Below the pieces are notes generated by a model. The model was not told the DNA's origin. It was given only the letters and a program-made list of their open reading frames with translations, and made no database searches. Of a DNA stretch of 64,000 nucleotides, positions 35,239 through 46,680 are shown one piece after another. Numbering within the stretch: position 1 is the stretch's first letter; the number at the start of each line of letters is the position of its first letter. The stretch is from DASQZK01 sp963763215 (GTDB taxonomy: Bacteria > Bacteroidota > Bacteroidia > Bacteroidales > GCA-2748055): the NCBI GenBank assembly GCA_963763215.1, contig CAVXNX010000012.1, forward strand, positions 1 through 64,000, written 5' to 3'. The position numbers and the translations under genes were made by a program.

Positions 35239-38200
35239 GTGACAACTTCACTTCGCATATACCTGAAAAAATTCTTCCGGGTCCTGGGGATCTTCCTCCT
35301 GGCCCTGGTCGCGCTGATCGTCCTGGTCACCCTGGCATTGCAGTTCCCGGCTGTACAGAATAAGCTTGCTGACATTGCCGTCAGAAAGCTGCAGCAAAAA
35401 CTCCATACCGAAGTGCGCCTGGGCCGAATCCGCGTTATCCTGCCGAACAGCGTCACGGTGAAGAACCTGTACATTGCCGACCAGGAGAACGATACCCTGC
35501 TGGATGCGGGGCTCATCAGGGTGAATGTGGGACTTTTTGGTCTGTTGAAGAAGAAGGTCAACATCCGCCTTCTGGAGCTTCGTGATATCACCGGCCATAT
35601 CTCCCGGCCCGCGGGTGACAGCGCCTTCAACTTCAGCTTCATCCCCGAGGCGTTCTCATCGGGTTCATCTTCCCCGCCGGCCGACACGGCCGGGAGTTCT
35701 TCCATGTCGTTCAGCCTCGGCAGGATCGTCCTGTCGGGCATCCGGCTCAGTTACGAAGACCATCTTACGGGCAACGACGTCAAGGCCGACATCGGCCAGT
35801 TCTCGGTGAGTTTCCGTAAATTCAACCTCAGCCCACTGGCGGTCGGGGTAGGGAAGGTGGAAATGAAGAACAGTTCCGCCCGGCTCGTCCTTTCCGGAAG
35901 TTCTTCGTCGGGCTCCGGGAGTTCCTCCCCGGATATTTCCCTTCACAGCCCGGTCAGGCTCAGTGATATCAGTTTTTTCCTGGAAGACAGGTCCACAGGG
36001 CAGAAGACCGACATCCGTCATGCCGACCTGCAGTTCAATCCTAAAACCGTCAGTCTCAGCGATGGCATCATCAATCTCCGCCGCATCCGGCTTCAACATG
36101 CGGTGGTTGACGTGAGCGCCGGAACGTCGGGGAGCCAGGCCGCCGGTACGGCATCGGCATCCGGCAGTAGCTTCGGATGGAAGATCAGCGTTGGCAGGCT
36201 CCTTCTCGGTGATAACAGCTTCACTTACGATGTGGACACCGTGGCACGGCATCCCCGCCAGGTCGATTTCAGCCACCTCGGGATGAGGAACATTTCCGGC
36301 ATTGCGCGCGACATCGCCATCGGCGACGGGTGGTACAAAGGCGGCATCGACCAGTTCAGTTTCGTGGAACAGTCGGGCTTTACGTTGTCGAACCTCAGCG
36401 GGTAGTTCATGGTGTCGGATACCGCCACCCGCCTTTCAAACATGGAGATCAAAACGCCCAACAGCCTGATCCGAAACCATTCTGTCCTTCATTACAGCTC
36501 TTTTGCCGGCATTGTCAACGACCGCCAGCACACCACCTTCGACATCCATTTCGACCCCAGCCGGATCAGCCCGAAAGACCTGAAGTATTTCTCTCCCGGC
36601 GTCGCATCCGGTTTTCCCGGTTCTATGCAACGGGCAGATTACATCCGTCTCAAAGCCGGTGTCGAAGGACGGCTCACCGATTTCGACATCAGCCTTTTCA
36701 GTATGGGCGCCGGCGATAACCTGGCCGTCGCCATGACGGGGAACATCACCGGCCTTCCCGATTACCGGCAGGCCCGTTACCGCATCAGGCTCGACACGCT
36801 CAGGGCCGAAAGGGAGGACATCCTGGAAGTCCTGCCCGACAGTGCCGTTCCTTCCTCCATTAGCCTGCCCGGGAAGCTTAGTCTTAACGGTCAATTCGAC
36901 GGCACCCTCCACGATTTCGGCACCAGCCTTGTCCTTCAATCCACGCAGGGTGACATCAGTGCCAGCCTCGAGTACAGGGAAGGTTCAAATGGACGGGAGC
37001 ACTATGCCGGGAAGATCACCGTTGACGGATACGACATCGGGCAGTTGGTCCGAAAGCCCGACACCCTCGGGAAATTGAGCATTGACGGGCATTTTAGCGG
37101 AAGCAGCCGGAATTTCAAGAACCCCGACGCAACATTCGACTTCACCATCGGCCGGCTTACGGCGCTTGACTATACCTATCACGATATCAAACTGGCCGGA
37201 ACGTTCGCCAACCACATTTTCAACGGCAGCGCCAGCATCAGCGACACCAGCCTGGTGGCCCGCTTCGACGGCAAGGCATCGCTGGGCGATTCCGTCCCAT
37301 CCTATGACTTCACCCTCAATCTTAAAGGCATGGATGCTCATGCCATCCACCTGACCGACCAGGATATCCGGGTGAAGGGCGTCATGCGGGCCGACTTCAC
37401 CGGCAGTAATGTCGACAGCATCAATGGCTTCCTGAAAGCGTATGATATCATTATTGTCCGGGACGGGAATTTCTATCCTCTCGATTCGGTGATCGTCAAG
37501 GCAACCAATACGCGTGAGAAAACTGAACTCAACTTTCACTCTCAGTTCGCCAACGCCGACTATACCGGTAGCGTCAGGTTCAGCAAGTTGCCGGGGCTGA
37601 TGAAGGACTATTTCGGGTACTATTTCAATCTTCAGCAGGACACTTCCCGGATGAATGCCCGGGAGGGCAAGTTCGAGTTTCAGGGCCCGGGTTTACAACA
37701 CCGATCTTCTCTCGGAGGTCTTCCTGCCGGGCCTGAATAATTTTATCCAGTCAGACATTACGGCCAGTTACGACGGTTCGAAACCTTCCTTCACCCTGTC
37801 TGCCAGGATTCCCGAAGTCGACTACCATGGTCTCGTGGTCGACACCTTCACCGTCGATGTGACATCCGATAAGAAAGCCCTCTCCCTGGAAGCGCAGCTG
37901 CGGCATTTTTATTCCAGTCCTTTCGAGGTGCCGAATACCCTTCTTACCGGAAGCGTGAGCCATGACACCATTCAGTGGGATTTCGCTTCCGGTAGCAACG
38001 GCGATACCGCCCTCTATCACCTCAGCGGGTTTATGCAGAGCAGGAACCAGGCCGTTTACGTCGGCTTCGACAGCACCCGGCTGATCCTCAATGCCCGGCC
38101 CTTTTCCATCCCCCCCGGCAATTACCTGAAAATCGACAAGTCCGGTTTCACCACTCACGACCTTCGTTTCACGTCGGGAAAACAGGAGCTGGCGGTTCTG

Positions 38201-40256
38201 GCCGGCAACTCTTCCCGGAAGGATTCGAGCCTTGTCCGTATCCGTTTCACCCATTTCAACATCAATAACCTGGTGGCGTTGGTCTCCGGCAACAAGGAGA
38301 TCATCAGCGCCATAACCGACGGCACTTTCTCGCTTACCCCCTCTTCTACCTTCTCGTCCGACCTGACCCTCACGGATATCTCCCTTTTCGGCGACAAGGT
38401 CTTTCAAACCGCCCGGCTGCAGGCCGACAATAAACAGAAGGATGTCATCCGTCTTTCAGCCGGTTTCGAAGGCGAAAAGGACCGGATGAAGATCAACGGG
38501 ACGGTCAATACCGGCGGGAATAACACGACCCTCGATCTTACCGCGGATATCGGAAGCCTGAATCTGGCTTCGTACCAGCCGTTTTTCCCCCAACAGGTGA
38601 GCGACCTCGGCGGTACGCTCTCCGGCAAGCTTTCCGTGACCGGCAAGGTTTCCAATCCGGAAATTTCCGGTTACCTGGCCTTCTCCGATGTTTCCGTGAC
38701 ACCTGTCTTCACCGGTTCCCAGGTGCAATTTCAGAATGACCGGATCGTGTTCGACAAGCACCAGATCACCCTGAATGCCTTCACCCTGAAAGATGCCGAT
38801 GGGAACACGGCAACGCTCAATGGCAGCATCGACGCCACCGACCTGGCGAACCCCACATTCGATCTCAGCATGAACACCCCGGGGTTTCAGCTCCTGAACA
38901 CCTCGAGCGAGAGCAGGAACATGGTTTACGGTCAGCTCATCGCAGGTTTCCGCGCACAGCTCAAGGGCGACCTGAAGAAGCCGGAAGTCCTTCCTCGACG
39001 TCAATCTTGACCGGGATTCCCATTTTTATTATGTGCTTCCCGAAACCGGGACAGCATCGATCGAACAGCAGGGTGTGGTCGTTTTCATGAACAACCGGGC
39101 CGATACCGCCTCGAACATCCTCACCCGCGGAACATCGAACAGCACCAGTGTCACTTCCAATTCCAGCGACCTGAGCCTGACAGCCAACCTCATCATCAAG
39201 AAAAACATGAAGGCGACCATTGTGGTGGATCCGGCCACCAATGAACAACTGGACGTCCAGGGATCGGGCAACCTCAGCTTCAACCTTAGAGGCAACGGCC
39301 AGATGACACTCACGGGCAGTTACCAGGTGGACCAGGGAAATTATACCCTAACCTTGTTCGATGTCATGAAACGCAAATTCATCATTCAGCAGGGCAGTTC
39401 ACTGACATGGACCGGCGATGTCTCCAATCCCCAGATCGACCTGACGACGCTGTATTCAGTCAATACCTCACCGCAACCGATCATCATTCCGCAAATGAGC
39501 GGGGTCTCCCAGTCCCAGAACACCCAGTACAGCCAGAACATGGATTTCAACGTCTACATGTATATCACCAAGACCCTGATGCAACCGTCCATCAGTTTTG
39601 CGATCAAACAACCAGCCAGCGAACGGGATGCAAACATCGAAGCCAGGCTTTCACAGCTGAACAATAATGAATCGGAACTCAACAAGCAGGTCTTCTCCCT
39701 GTTGCTTTTCAACAGTTTTCTTCAGGAAAGTTCCATGACGCAGAATTCCCTGGCATATAACCTGAATTCCACGGCACGGAAAGGAGTCGGGAACCTGCTG
39801 GCCCAGCAGATCAACCGTTTTTCCCAGCAGTACCTCCCCGGGTTTAATTTCAACGTCAATATCAATTCCTACCAGCAGAACACCTCCGGGCAGACTTACG
39901 GGAACACCAACGTGGAGATGAACGTCTCGAAGCAGCTGCTTAACAACCGGTTGTCGATAAGGGTGGGAGGGAATCTGAACATCCATGACAATAACCCGAA
40001 CACCACTGCCCCGGGCAACGTGAACAACCTGGCCGGTGACGTGGTGGTGGAATACAGCCTGACACCCGACGGCGTTTACCGCATCCAGGCGTTCAAGAAA
40101 AACGAGTACCAGGATGTCATTGAAGGTGAGCTGAACAAGACCGGCGTCGCCTTCATTTTTAATAAGGATTTTTACACCTTCAAAAATCTCTTCAGCCGCA
40201 AGACGGAAGAGCCCGAGGCTGGAGGAAAGGGAAAGGAAAACAACATCTTTAAATAG
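35239..40256 (+). pseudogene. tamB: TamB, interrupted by one stop and two frameshifts
   Basis: The start at GTG 35239 places an N-terminal membrane helix at once (YLKKFFRVLGIFLLALVALI); the frame also extends to 35194. Pieces: 35239-36405 ending at an in-frame TAG (36403-36405) with continuation in the same frame; 36409 to about 37690; about 37691-38998; about 38999-40256. The 37690 shift is an extra G in CAGGGCCCGGG. The full protein would be about 1,670 aa: AsmA-like start, long beta-taco, and C-terminal TamB/DUF490 domain (GSYQVDQGNYTLTLFDVMKR, PQIDLTTLYSVN). TamB spans the periplasm and moves lipid or assists outer-membrane assembly with TamA/TamL. Its stop overlaps the tamL start. Confidence 0.88.
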
Positions 40257-42620
40257 TGCCATTCATCCGACTCATATCAACAAGCCCGGTACGACAACGA
40301 TTGTCGTTCATCCTGGCGTCACTGTTTACTGCAGCCTTCCTGTTTCAGGGCTGCAGCACCACCCGGACACTGGGAAAAAATTCGCTGCTTTACAAAGGCG
40401 CGGAGGTGAAAGTAGAGGACAAGGGGCTGATCCAGAGGATCTCCATGGAAAAGGAGCTGCAGAAATACGCCAAACCCGATCCCAATAAGGAATTCCTGGG
40501 TTTCATCCCGTTCGGGCTGTGGTTTTACAACATGATCCCCGACACCGTGGAGAAAAAAGGCCTCCGCCACTGGATCAAGTACGGGCTGGGCACCCCGCCG
40601 GTGATCTTTGAATATTACTACGTCGACCGGTCGGAGGACGACATGCAGAATTACCTGTACAGTATCGGGTATTTCGATTCACGCATCAGCACCAAACGGG
40701 ATGTCTCCGGCAAGAAGATCAAGGTCGAATACAATGTCGAAGCGAAGGCGCAGTATATGATCAAAAGTGTTCATTTCCCGGCCGACACATTCCTGGGGAG
40801 GGCCGATACCCTCGTCGTGACGATCGATTCGCTGCAGTCGGGAAGCCTGGTCAAACCCGGCAATCCTTACGATTTTCAGGCGCTGAAGGATGAACGTGAC
40901 CGGATCAGCAGCGCCCTTCGAAACAAGGGATATTTCAACTTCGCTGCCGATTACCTCATCTTCCGGCTCGACAGCAGTTATTCCAAAAAGACCATCGATG
41001 TTTACCTCGACCTGAAGAAGGACGTCCCCCCGGATGCCCTCCGGAAATACTATCTGAATGAGATCCGTGTCCATGCCGACTATTCCCTCGAGGGCAACAA
41101 CCAGAATACCGATACGGTCATGACGGGCGGTTATGGAATACATCTTCCACCAGAAGTTCATCAAGCCCTCCGCCCTCGGCAAGGCGATCCTCTTCAAGCC
41201 GGGGCAGCTTTACGACTTCGACAAATACAGCTCCACGCTAAACAAGGTGATGGGGCTGGGGGTGTACAAATTCGCCAACATCCGGTTCGATACATTGTTG
41301 TCGCCAACCGATACGGCCATGCTCAACGCCGATCTCTACCTCACCCGGAACGTTCCCAAGTCGATCCGGCTGGAGGTCCAGGCCATCACCAAATCCAATG
41401 ATTTTGCCGGCCCGGGGATCAGTATCAGTTACCGCGACCGGAACTTCTTCAAGGGTGCAGAGGCTTTCCATGTAGACCTCACCGGAAGCTATGAAACCCA
41501 GATCGCCGGCGGCAGCCGAAACCTGAACACATGGCAGTTTGGTGTGAACACCGGGCTGGAGGTGCCACGCTTCATCATCCCTTTTGTCAACGTCGACAGA
41601 GTCCTGGGCAGGAAATATACTCCCCATACCACCATCGATGCCAGCTATAACCTTTACAACCGGGCCATCTACTTCACCATGAACTCGGCCGACCTTTCCT
41701 ATGGTTACGACTGGCGGGAAACGCTTTCGAAAAGGCACGACTTCACGCCGTTCAACCTTACCTATTCCAACCTGAGCAACACGTCGGCCTCGTTCGACAG
41801 CCTTTTGAACAGCAATCCCCTGATCAAGGAAAGTTTTGAAAAGCAGTTCGTACTCAGCCTGGATTACCGCTATACATACAACAACCAGCTCTTTCGCCGG
41901 AAGCCGCTGAATACCTTCCTCCAGGTCGACGCCGAATTTGCAGGCAACCTGCTCAATATGGCAGAACGGTTCGCCGGGGCAAAAGCCAGGGGGGAAACGA
42001 ACGCCACCCTCCTTGGCATCCCGTATTCGCAGTTTGCCAGGTCCACGGCCGACCTGAGGTTATATTTTAACGGGAAACAGTATAACAAGCTGGTGAACCG
42101 GTGGCTGGTCGGCATCGGGATCCCCTACGGCAATTCCAATGCTTTGCCTTACCGCAAGCAGTTCTATATCGGCGGGCCGAACAGCATCCGTTCGTTCCGT
42201 TACCGGACGGTTGGTCCCGGCGTCTATTATCCCGACAGTGCCAATAACGGCTCGTTCATCGACCAGACCGGGGAGATCAAGCTGGAGGGCAATCTCGAGT
42301 ACCGGTTCACCATTTACAAACTGGTGAAAGGCGCGCTGTTCTTCGATGCCGGGAACGTCTGGCTCATCAAGATCGACAAGCTCAAACCGGGAGGTCAGTT
42401 CCAGTGGAGCCGATTTATCAACGACCTGGCTCTTGGCACCGGTTTCGGCCTGCGGTTCGACGCCTCGTTTTTCGTTCTGCGCCTAGACCTCGGCATTCCC
42501 GTCCGGAAACCGTGGCTCACCGGCAGCGACCAGTGGAGCCTGCGGCGCATCGACTTCTCCAGTCCCACCTGGCGGCGCGACAACCTCGTGCTGAACGTGG
42601 CGATCGGGTATCCATTCTAG
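40256..42620 (+). pseudogene. tamL: TamL, lipoprotein BamA/TamA-family protein, one frameshift
   Basis: It starts at GTG 40256, sharing its first base with the tamB TAG. The lipobox FLFQGC marks a lipoprotein, the hallmark of TamL, the Bacteroidota/Chlorobi version of TamA. POTRA-type sequence (IGYFDSRI, LRNKGYFNF) runs to about 41130, where one extra G (GGTTATGGAATAC) breaks the frame. The second frame (from about 41131) holds the last POTRA and the Omp85 barrel: FKPGQLYDFDKYS, YIGGPNSIRSFRYRTVGPG, ending VLNVAIGYPF with a terminal aromatic. It works with TamB in outer-membrane biogenesis. Confidence 0.9.
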
Positions 42621-42923
42621 TATATGGGGAAGATCACAAAGTTGGAGGAATACCGCGAAGAGATGGAAACACAAAGGCGCGAAGGCACGAAGGAAGAGGG
42701 GGAGGAAGTGATGAGGTGATGAGGTGATGAGGTGAGGAAGTTATGGAGCTATGGAGTGATGAGGTAATGAGGTAAGAAAAGGCAAAAGGCGAAAGGCAGG
42801 AGTTACCGAAGACTTATCGTTGGGATACTGCCTGGGGCTTCGTGATGCGCACTCGCCCAACGTTGTTAAAACGATTATATCAGGAATTTACAAAGATAAT
42901 CTTAGCAGAGCGCGCGGGCCACC

Positions 42924-43006
42924 CGCGATTGGTGCGAACCCGTGTGAGACCTGGCCTGTGAGTAGGGCCGGTGCGTTTCAAGGGCGAACACGGGTTGTCA
43001 ATCGCG
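42924..43006. other. Strong nested hairpin, possible RNA or terminator
   Basis: Three nested perfect stems: CGCGATTG (42924-42931) with CAATCGCG (42999-43006); AACCCGTGT (42937-42945) with ACACGGGTT (42988-42996); GGCC (42953-42956) with GGCC (42966-42969). GCGGGTTTCTTTG follows. The direction of transcription is not clear. Confidence 0.5.
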
Positions 43007-43019
43007 GCGGGTTTCTTTG

Positions 43020-43074
43020 TTTCATCAAAATGTCCGGAAACGGACGCTGAGATTTGGGGGTCTGGACCCATTAA
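43020..43074 (+). repeat. Dispersed 55-bp repeat with GNRA hairpin, copy 1
   Basis: It is identical at 53 of 55 bases to the reverse complement of 54562-54616. Inside, GTCCG-GAAA-CGGAC (43032-43045) forms a hairpin with a GAAA tetraloop. Both copies are intergenic. Confidence 0.75.
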
Positions 43075-43191
43075 GGGGCGGCGAGCTGGCTGGCGGGCGG
43101 GGACCCCACCCAGAGAAAAAAGCCTTAAGAACGAAAGCCCTTCCCATGCCCGATTGAACCTTCCCAACCCTCAACAGGTTCCTAACCTCTC

Positions 43192-44214
43192 TTAAGCACC
43201 GGCCATCATTTTATCGCGCCAGTGAGCAGGAGGTTCACCCACATACCTTTTAAAGGCCCTGTTAAAGGCAATATCGGATTCGTAGCCTATTTTTTCGGCG
43301 ACAATAGCGAGGCTCAGGTCGGGTTGCATGAGAAGGCGCTGGGCCAGCTGCATCCGCCAGCCGGTAAGGTAGCGCATGGGCGACTCGCCGATAAGCCCTG
43401 TGAAGCGTTCGGCGAAGGCCGACCTTGACACGCCCGCTTTCGAAGCCAGCATTTCCACGTTCCATTTCTCTTCGGGATGGGCGTGGATGAACCGGAGGGC
43501 CAGGCCGATCTCGTGGTCGCGGATGGCAGCCAGCCAGCCGTTGCTCTTTTCGGGAAGAGCGTTCATGTAACGCCTTAAAACTTCGATGTACATCAGTTCA
43601 GTCAGGCGGGTGATCATGGTGGCGCTGCCGGCGCTCCGGGCGGTGACTTCTTCTACGAGCTGGTTCAGGGTGATGTCGAGCCAGCTGGCGGGCGGGATAG
43701 CCAGAGTATCGGGCTGGTCTCCTCCTTTTCGTTCCAGGGCCGGCATCCCGTCGATGCCCGGATGCCGCTGCAGGATCAAAACTTCGGGGACGGCGCCCAA
43801 TAAGGGATTGAAACGCTGGTCGCAGAGCAGGTATCCGCAGATAAACCGGGTCTTTTCGCCCCGGCCGCCATACTCAAGCTTTGGGAATCCTTTTATACTT
43901 AAGGGATTCAGGAGGGTGAGCAATTGGATGGGATGCATCTCAGCATTGCTGTACATGGTGTGGCCGCAACTTCTCGGGAAGATCACGACACTTCCTTTTT
44001 CGAGCATGAACCGCTTACCTGTTTCCGTCCTGAAGGAACAGCTGCCCCGGGTGACAATGTGGAAAAGGGTGATGCACGCCGCCTTCCCCGGCATATACCG
44101 GAGCATGACTTCTCCGGCCGGGGAAAGTATGGAGAAGGGATCACCGAGATCGGCGGTGAAGAAAATGGATCCCGTCAGCCTGATAATCTTGAGTACATCC
44201 GATAATACATCCAT
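43192..44214 (-). CDS. AraC-family regulator with N-terminal cupin
   Basis: The 340-aa protein has an AraC-N/cupin-6 half (GSIFFTADLGDPFSILSPAG, FHIVTRGSCSF, GSVVIFPRSCGHTMYSNAE) and a C-terminal AraC double HTH (about 235-335: FIHAHPEEKWNVEMLASKAG, GVSRSAFAERFTGLIGESPM, then AEKIGYESDIAFNRAFKRYVGEPP). It is divergent from mddA-osmC-methyltransferase with a gap of about 165 bp holding a clear promoter. Such regulators commonly control the divergent operon, so it may sense a substrate of these enzymes. Confidence 0.9.
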   Translation of the reverse strand: MDVLSDVLKIIRLTGSIFFTADLGDPFSILSPAGEVMLRYMPGKAACITLFHIVTRGSCSFRTETGKRFMLEKGSVVIFPRSCGHTMYSNAEMHPIQLLTLLNPLSIKGFPKLEYGGRGEKTRFICGYLLCDQRFNPLLGAVPEVLILQRHPGIDGMPALERKGGDQPDTLAIPPASWLDITLNQLVEEVTARSAGSATMITRLTELMYIEVLRRYMNALPEKSNGWLAAIRDHEIGLALRFIHAHPEEKWNVEMLASKAGVSRSAFAERFTGLIGESPMRYLTGWRMQLAQRLLMQPDLSLAIVAEKIGYESDIAFNRAFKRYVGEPPAHWRDKMMAGA

Positions 44215-44295
44215 GATTGTATCCTCCGGTTATGCATTTCATCCCACTTTCCCTCCCTGCAGGAGCCATGGTTAAGAAGTCCGGAGTTTCAGTCA

Positions 44296-44326
44296 TTGCG
44301 GCACCCTCCGGTGGCTCCTAACTTTG
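44296..44326 (+). promoter_or_regulatory. Promoter of the mddA operon
   Basis: TTG (44296-44298) and TAACTTTG (44319-44326), 20 bases apart, match the Bacteroidota consensus. Inverted repeats AGGAGCCA/TGGCTCCT and CCGGAG/CTCCGG surround it and could be AraC-regulator sites. Confidence 0.55.
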
Positions 44327-44379
44327 TGGAAGTCTTCGTGGGTGATCCATGATGATTCTAATACAGTAACCAAATAATT

Positions 44380-45205
44380 ATGAAAAAGATCATTTTTTTA
44401 ACGTATGCCTTTTTGTGCTACAGTCTCTTTTTTGCGACCTTCCTGTACATGATCGGTTTTGTGGAAAACATTACCGTTCTTCCGGTCGCAGCGCCGCTCC
44501 ATGATCTCTTTCCAAAGACTTTGGATACCGGGCATTCTGTCTTGTCCGGAATACCGGCTGTCCTGGCCGACCTGCTGCTCATCGCCGTTTTCGGCCTCCA
44601 GCACAGCTTGATGGCCCGGCCGGGTTTCAAAAGGAAATGGACGAAACTCGTTCCGCCGCCCGTCGAACGCAGCACCTACGTACTCTTTGCCAGCGTTGCC
44701 CTGATCCTCATGTTCGCTTTCTGGCAGCCGATGAAGTCATCTGTCTGGAACCTCGCAGCCGGCAAGGGCAGGAGATGCGATGTTCATCCTTTCCATGACG
44801 GGATGGGCGATGCTCCTGACCACGACCTTCCTGATCAACCATTTTGATCTTTTCGGTCTCCGGCAGGTGTGGTTTTATGCGCGGAACAAAGAGCTGACAC
44901 ATATTTCCTTCCGCACGCCCCTGTTTTACAAATATGTCAGGCATCCCCTGTACTTCAGCTTCCTGATGATCTTCTGGTTTGCACCGGTGATGACCCTTGG
45001 TCACCTCGTGTTCAGTGCGGGAATGACGACCTATATCTTCATCGGCATTTACCATGAGGAAAAAGACCTGATCAGGTACTATGGTGAGCGTTACCGCGAA
45101 TACCGCCGGCGGGTGCCCAAAATCATCCCCTTTACCCTGACCGTCGACAAACGGAAGGTGGGGGAGATAAAAGAAGTGAATATTGAACAAAGGAAGGAGG
45201 CAGTG
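44380..45205 (+). pseudogene. mddA: MddA-type methanethiol S-methyltransferase, frameshifted
   Basis: The first frame (44380 to about 44775) and the second (about 44776 on) together form an MddA/NnrU-like membrane methyltransferase: FGLQHSLMARPGFKRKWTKL, PPPVERSTYVLFAS, INHFDLFGLRQVWFY, YKYVRHPLYFSFL, YGERYREYRRRVP. MddA methylates methanethiol to dimethyl sulfide. The frame changes near GGCAGGAGATGCGATG (about 44778). After the usual end (VPKIIPF) the frame continues through a 24-residue linker straight into the OsmC-like protein without a stop. An internal RBS and ATG for the latter exist, so it is either a fusion or a read-through. Confidence 0.75.
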
Positions 45206-45724
45206 ATGAAAAATACCGTACCGGTGAAAACCATGTTTGAACGCATTGTCGTGGCGATGAACAGGCAACCCTCCATCGCCCGCGGTGCCATCCACACAAC
45301 GGCCACCTACACGGGCGGACAGGCCTGTGAACTGGAGAGCGGGCAGTGGAAAATGAAGGCCGACATGTCGAAACGCTCCGGCGGCGGGGAAACCGGACCG
45401 TCGCCCGGTGAATACATGAGCATGGCGCTGGCAGCCTGCCAGACCATCACCACCGTCTTATGGGCTTCCCATTATGATCTCCCCCTTGAGGCTCTGCAGG
45501 TAAAGGTCGATGTTGAAAAGGATTCACGGGGCCTTTACGGAGTGGGCGGCCAACCACCGCAGTGGAAAGGGGTGAGGTACCATGTGGATATCAAAAGCCC
45601 GGCCTCTGAAGAGGAGGTGCAGAGGGTCCTCGATGCCGCTTATGAGCACAGCCCGATGCGGGGAAACCTGGAATACGGCTTCACCGTGGAACACGACGCC
45701 AAGGTGACGGCACCGGCGGTCTGA
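45206..45724 (+). CDS. OsmC-like protein, in frame with mddA
   Basis: The ATG at 45206 (MKNTVPVKTMFERIVVAMNR) follows AGGAAGGAGG at good distance, a strong RBS for this phylum, so independent translation is likely. The 172-aa product has OsmC features: GPSPGEYMSMALAACQTI with the first cysteine, a short central part, and a C-terminal YEHSPMRGNLEYGF. The usual second cysteine (C.V...L) is replaced by S in HSPMRGNL, so peroxidase activity is doubtful. Together with MddA it suggests handling of volatile sulfur or thiol stress. Confidence 0.75.
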   Translation: MKNTVPVKTMFERIVVAMNRQPSIARGAIHTTATYTGGQACELESGQWKMKADMSKRSGGGETGPSPGEYMSMALAACQTITTVLWASHYDLPLEALQVKVDVEKDSRGLYGVGGQPPQWKGVRYHVDIKSPASEEEVQRVLDAAYEHSPMRGNLEYGFTVEHDAKVTAPAV

Positions 45725-45756
45725 GCCATCTGTTTAACCTTAAAGGATGAAGAATC

Positions 45757-46581
45757 ATGATGAATGCTGCATTACATGTCAAGATCCAGCAATGGGGTTG
45801 GAACCGGGCGGCCCCTTACTACGACAGGCTCTGGGCGGATCCTCTTTCACCTGCCCAGGGGCTGATGCTGGAAGTTGCGGGGATCAGGCCGGGCGACCGG
45901 GTTCTGGATATCTGCTGCGGAAGCGGTCTGGTGACCTTCCCCGCTGCCCGGCTCACCGGTCCTGACGGAGAGGTCACGGGCACCGACATCTCGGAAAAGA
46001 TGGTGGCGGCTGCACGCCGTGAAGCCGCCTTAAGGGGGCTGGACCATGTGCATTTCGAATGCATGGATGCGGGGGAGCTCTTGCTGCCCGGCGGAGAATA
46101 TGATGTTGCCCTTGATGCCCTCGGATTGATGTACGTGGCTGATGCCGGCAAGGCCGTCGCCGAGATGTACCGTATGCTCCGACCCGGCGGACGGGCTGCG
46201 GCCGTAGTGTGGGGTGCACGGAAAGAATGCGGATGGGCGGATGTTTTCCCCATCGTCGACCGGCGTGTGACGTCAGACGTTTGTCCCTTGTTTTTCCTGG
46301 CCGGCACCGGCCATACCCTTGCCCGCCTTTTCACAGAGGCCGGGTTCGACGGAGTGCAGGAACGGCGCCTGACAAGTCCGGTGCATTTTGCCGGCGACGA
46401 CGAGGCCTGTGATGCGATGTTCGTGGGTGGACCCGTCGCCCTGGCATGGAAGAACTTCGACCCGTCAATGCGCGCGGAAGCCCGGGCCGAATACCTCGAA
46501 TCGATCCGGCCATACCGCACCGATGACGGCTACGAGATTCCTGCGGAATTTGTCATCGTCCAGGGAGTGAAGCGTGAATAG
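45757..46581 (+). CDS. Class I SAM methyltransferase (UbiE-like)
   Basis: The 274-aa product has the Rossmann SAM motifs in order: VLDICCGSGLVTFPAA (motif I), VTGTDISEKMVAAARR (motif II), FECMDAGELL, YDVALDALGLMYVAD and MLRPGGRAAAVVWG. No substrate motif is recognised. It begins 32 bp after the osmC-like stop, with AAAGGATG as RBS, and is likely in the same operon. With MddA and the OsmC protein it forms a small methylation/thiol cassette under an AraC regulator. Confidence 0.85.
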   Translation: MMNAALHVKIQQWGWNRAAPYYDRLWADPLSPAQGLMLEVAGIRPGDRVLDICCGSGLVTFPAARLTGPDGEVTGTDISEKMVAAARREAALRGLDHVHFECMDAGELLLPGGEYDVALDALGLMYVADAGKAVAEMYRMLRPGGRAAAVVWGARKECGWADVFPIVDRRVTSDVCPLFFLAGTGHTLARLFTEAGFDGVQERRLTSPVHFAGDDEACDAMFVGGPVALAWKNFDPSMRAEARAEYLESIRPYRTDDGYEIPAEFVIVQGVKRE

Positions 46582-46680
46582 CAACTGCGGTAGGAGGAAG
46601 GGGAAACGGCCTAAGAAAGGTCGCTTTTTAAAGTGTCATTTCAGGGTATTCTAATTCACTCTCGTTTCATGTCTCATCAT

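Larger units (their letters stand above)
42621..43191. other. Intergenic region of repeats and structured elements
   Basis: There are no genes. It contains a decayed GATGAGGT-type short tandem repeat (42709-42775; an inverted relative lies at 54826-54857), a three-stem structure (42924-43006) and a dispersed 55-bp repeat (43020-43074). The rest is unassigned. Confidence 0.55.
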
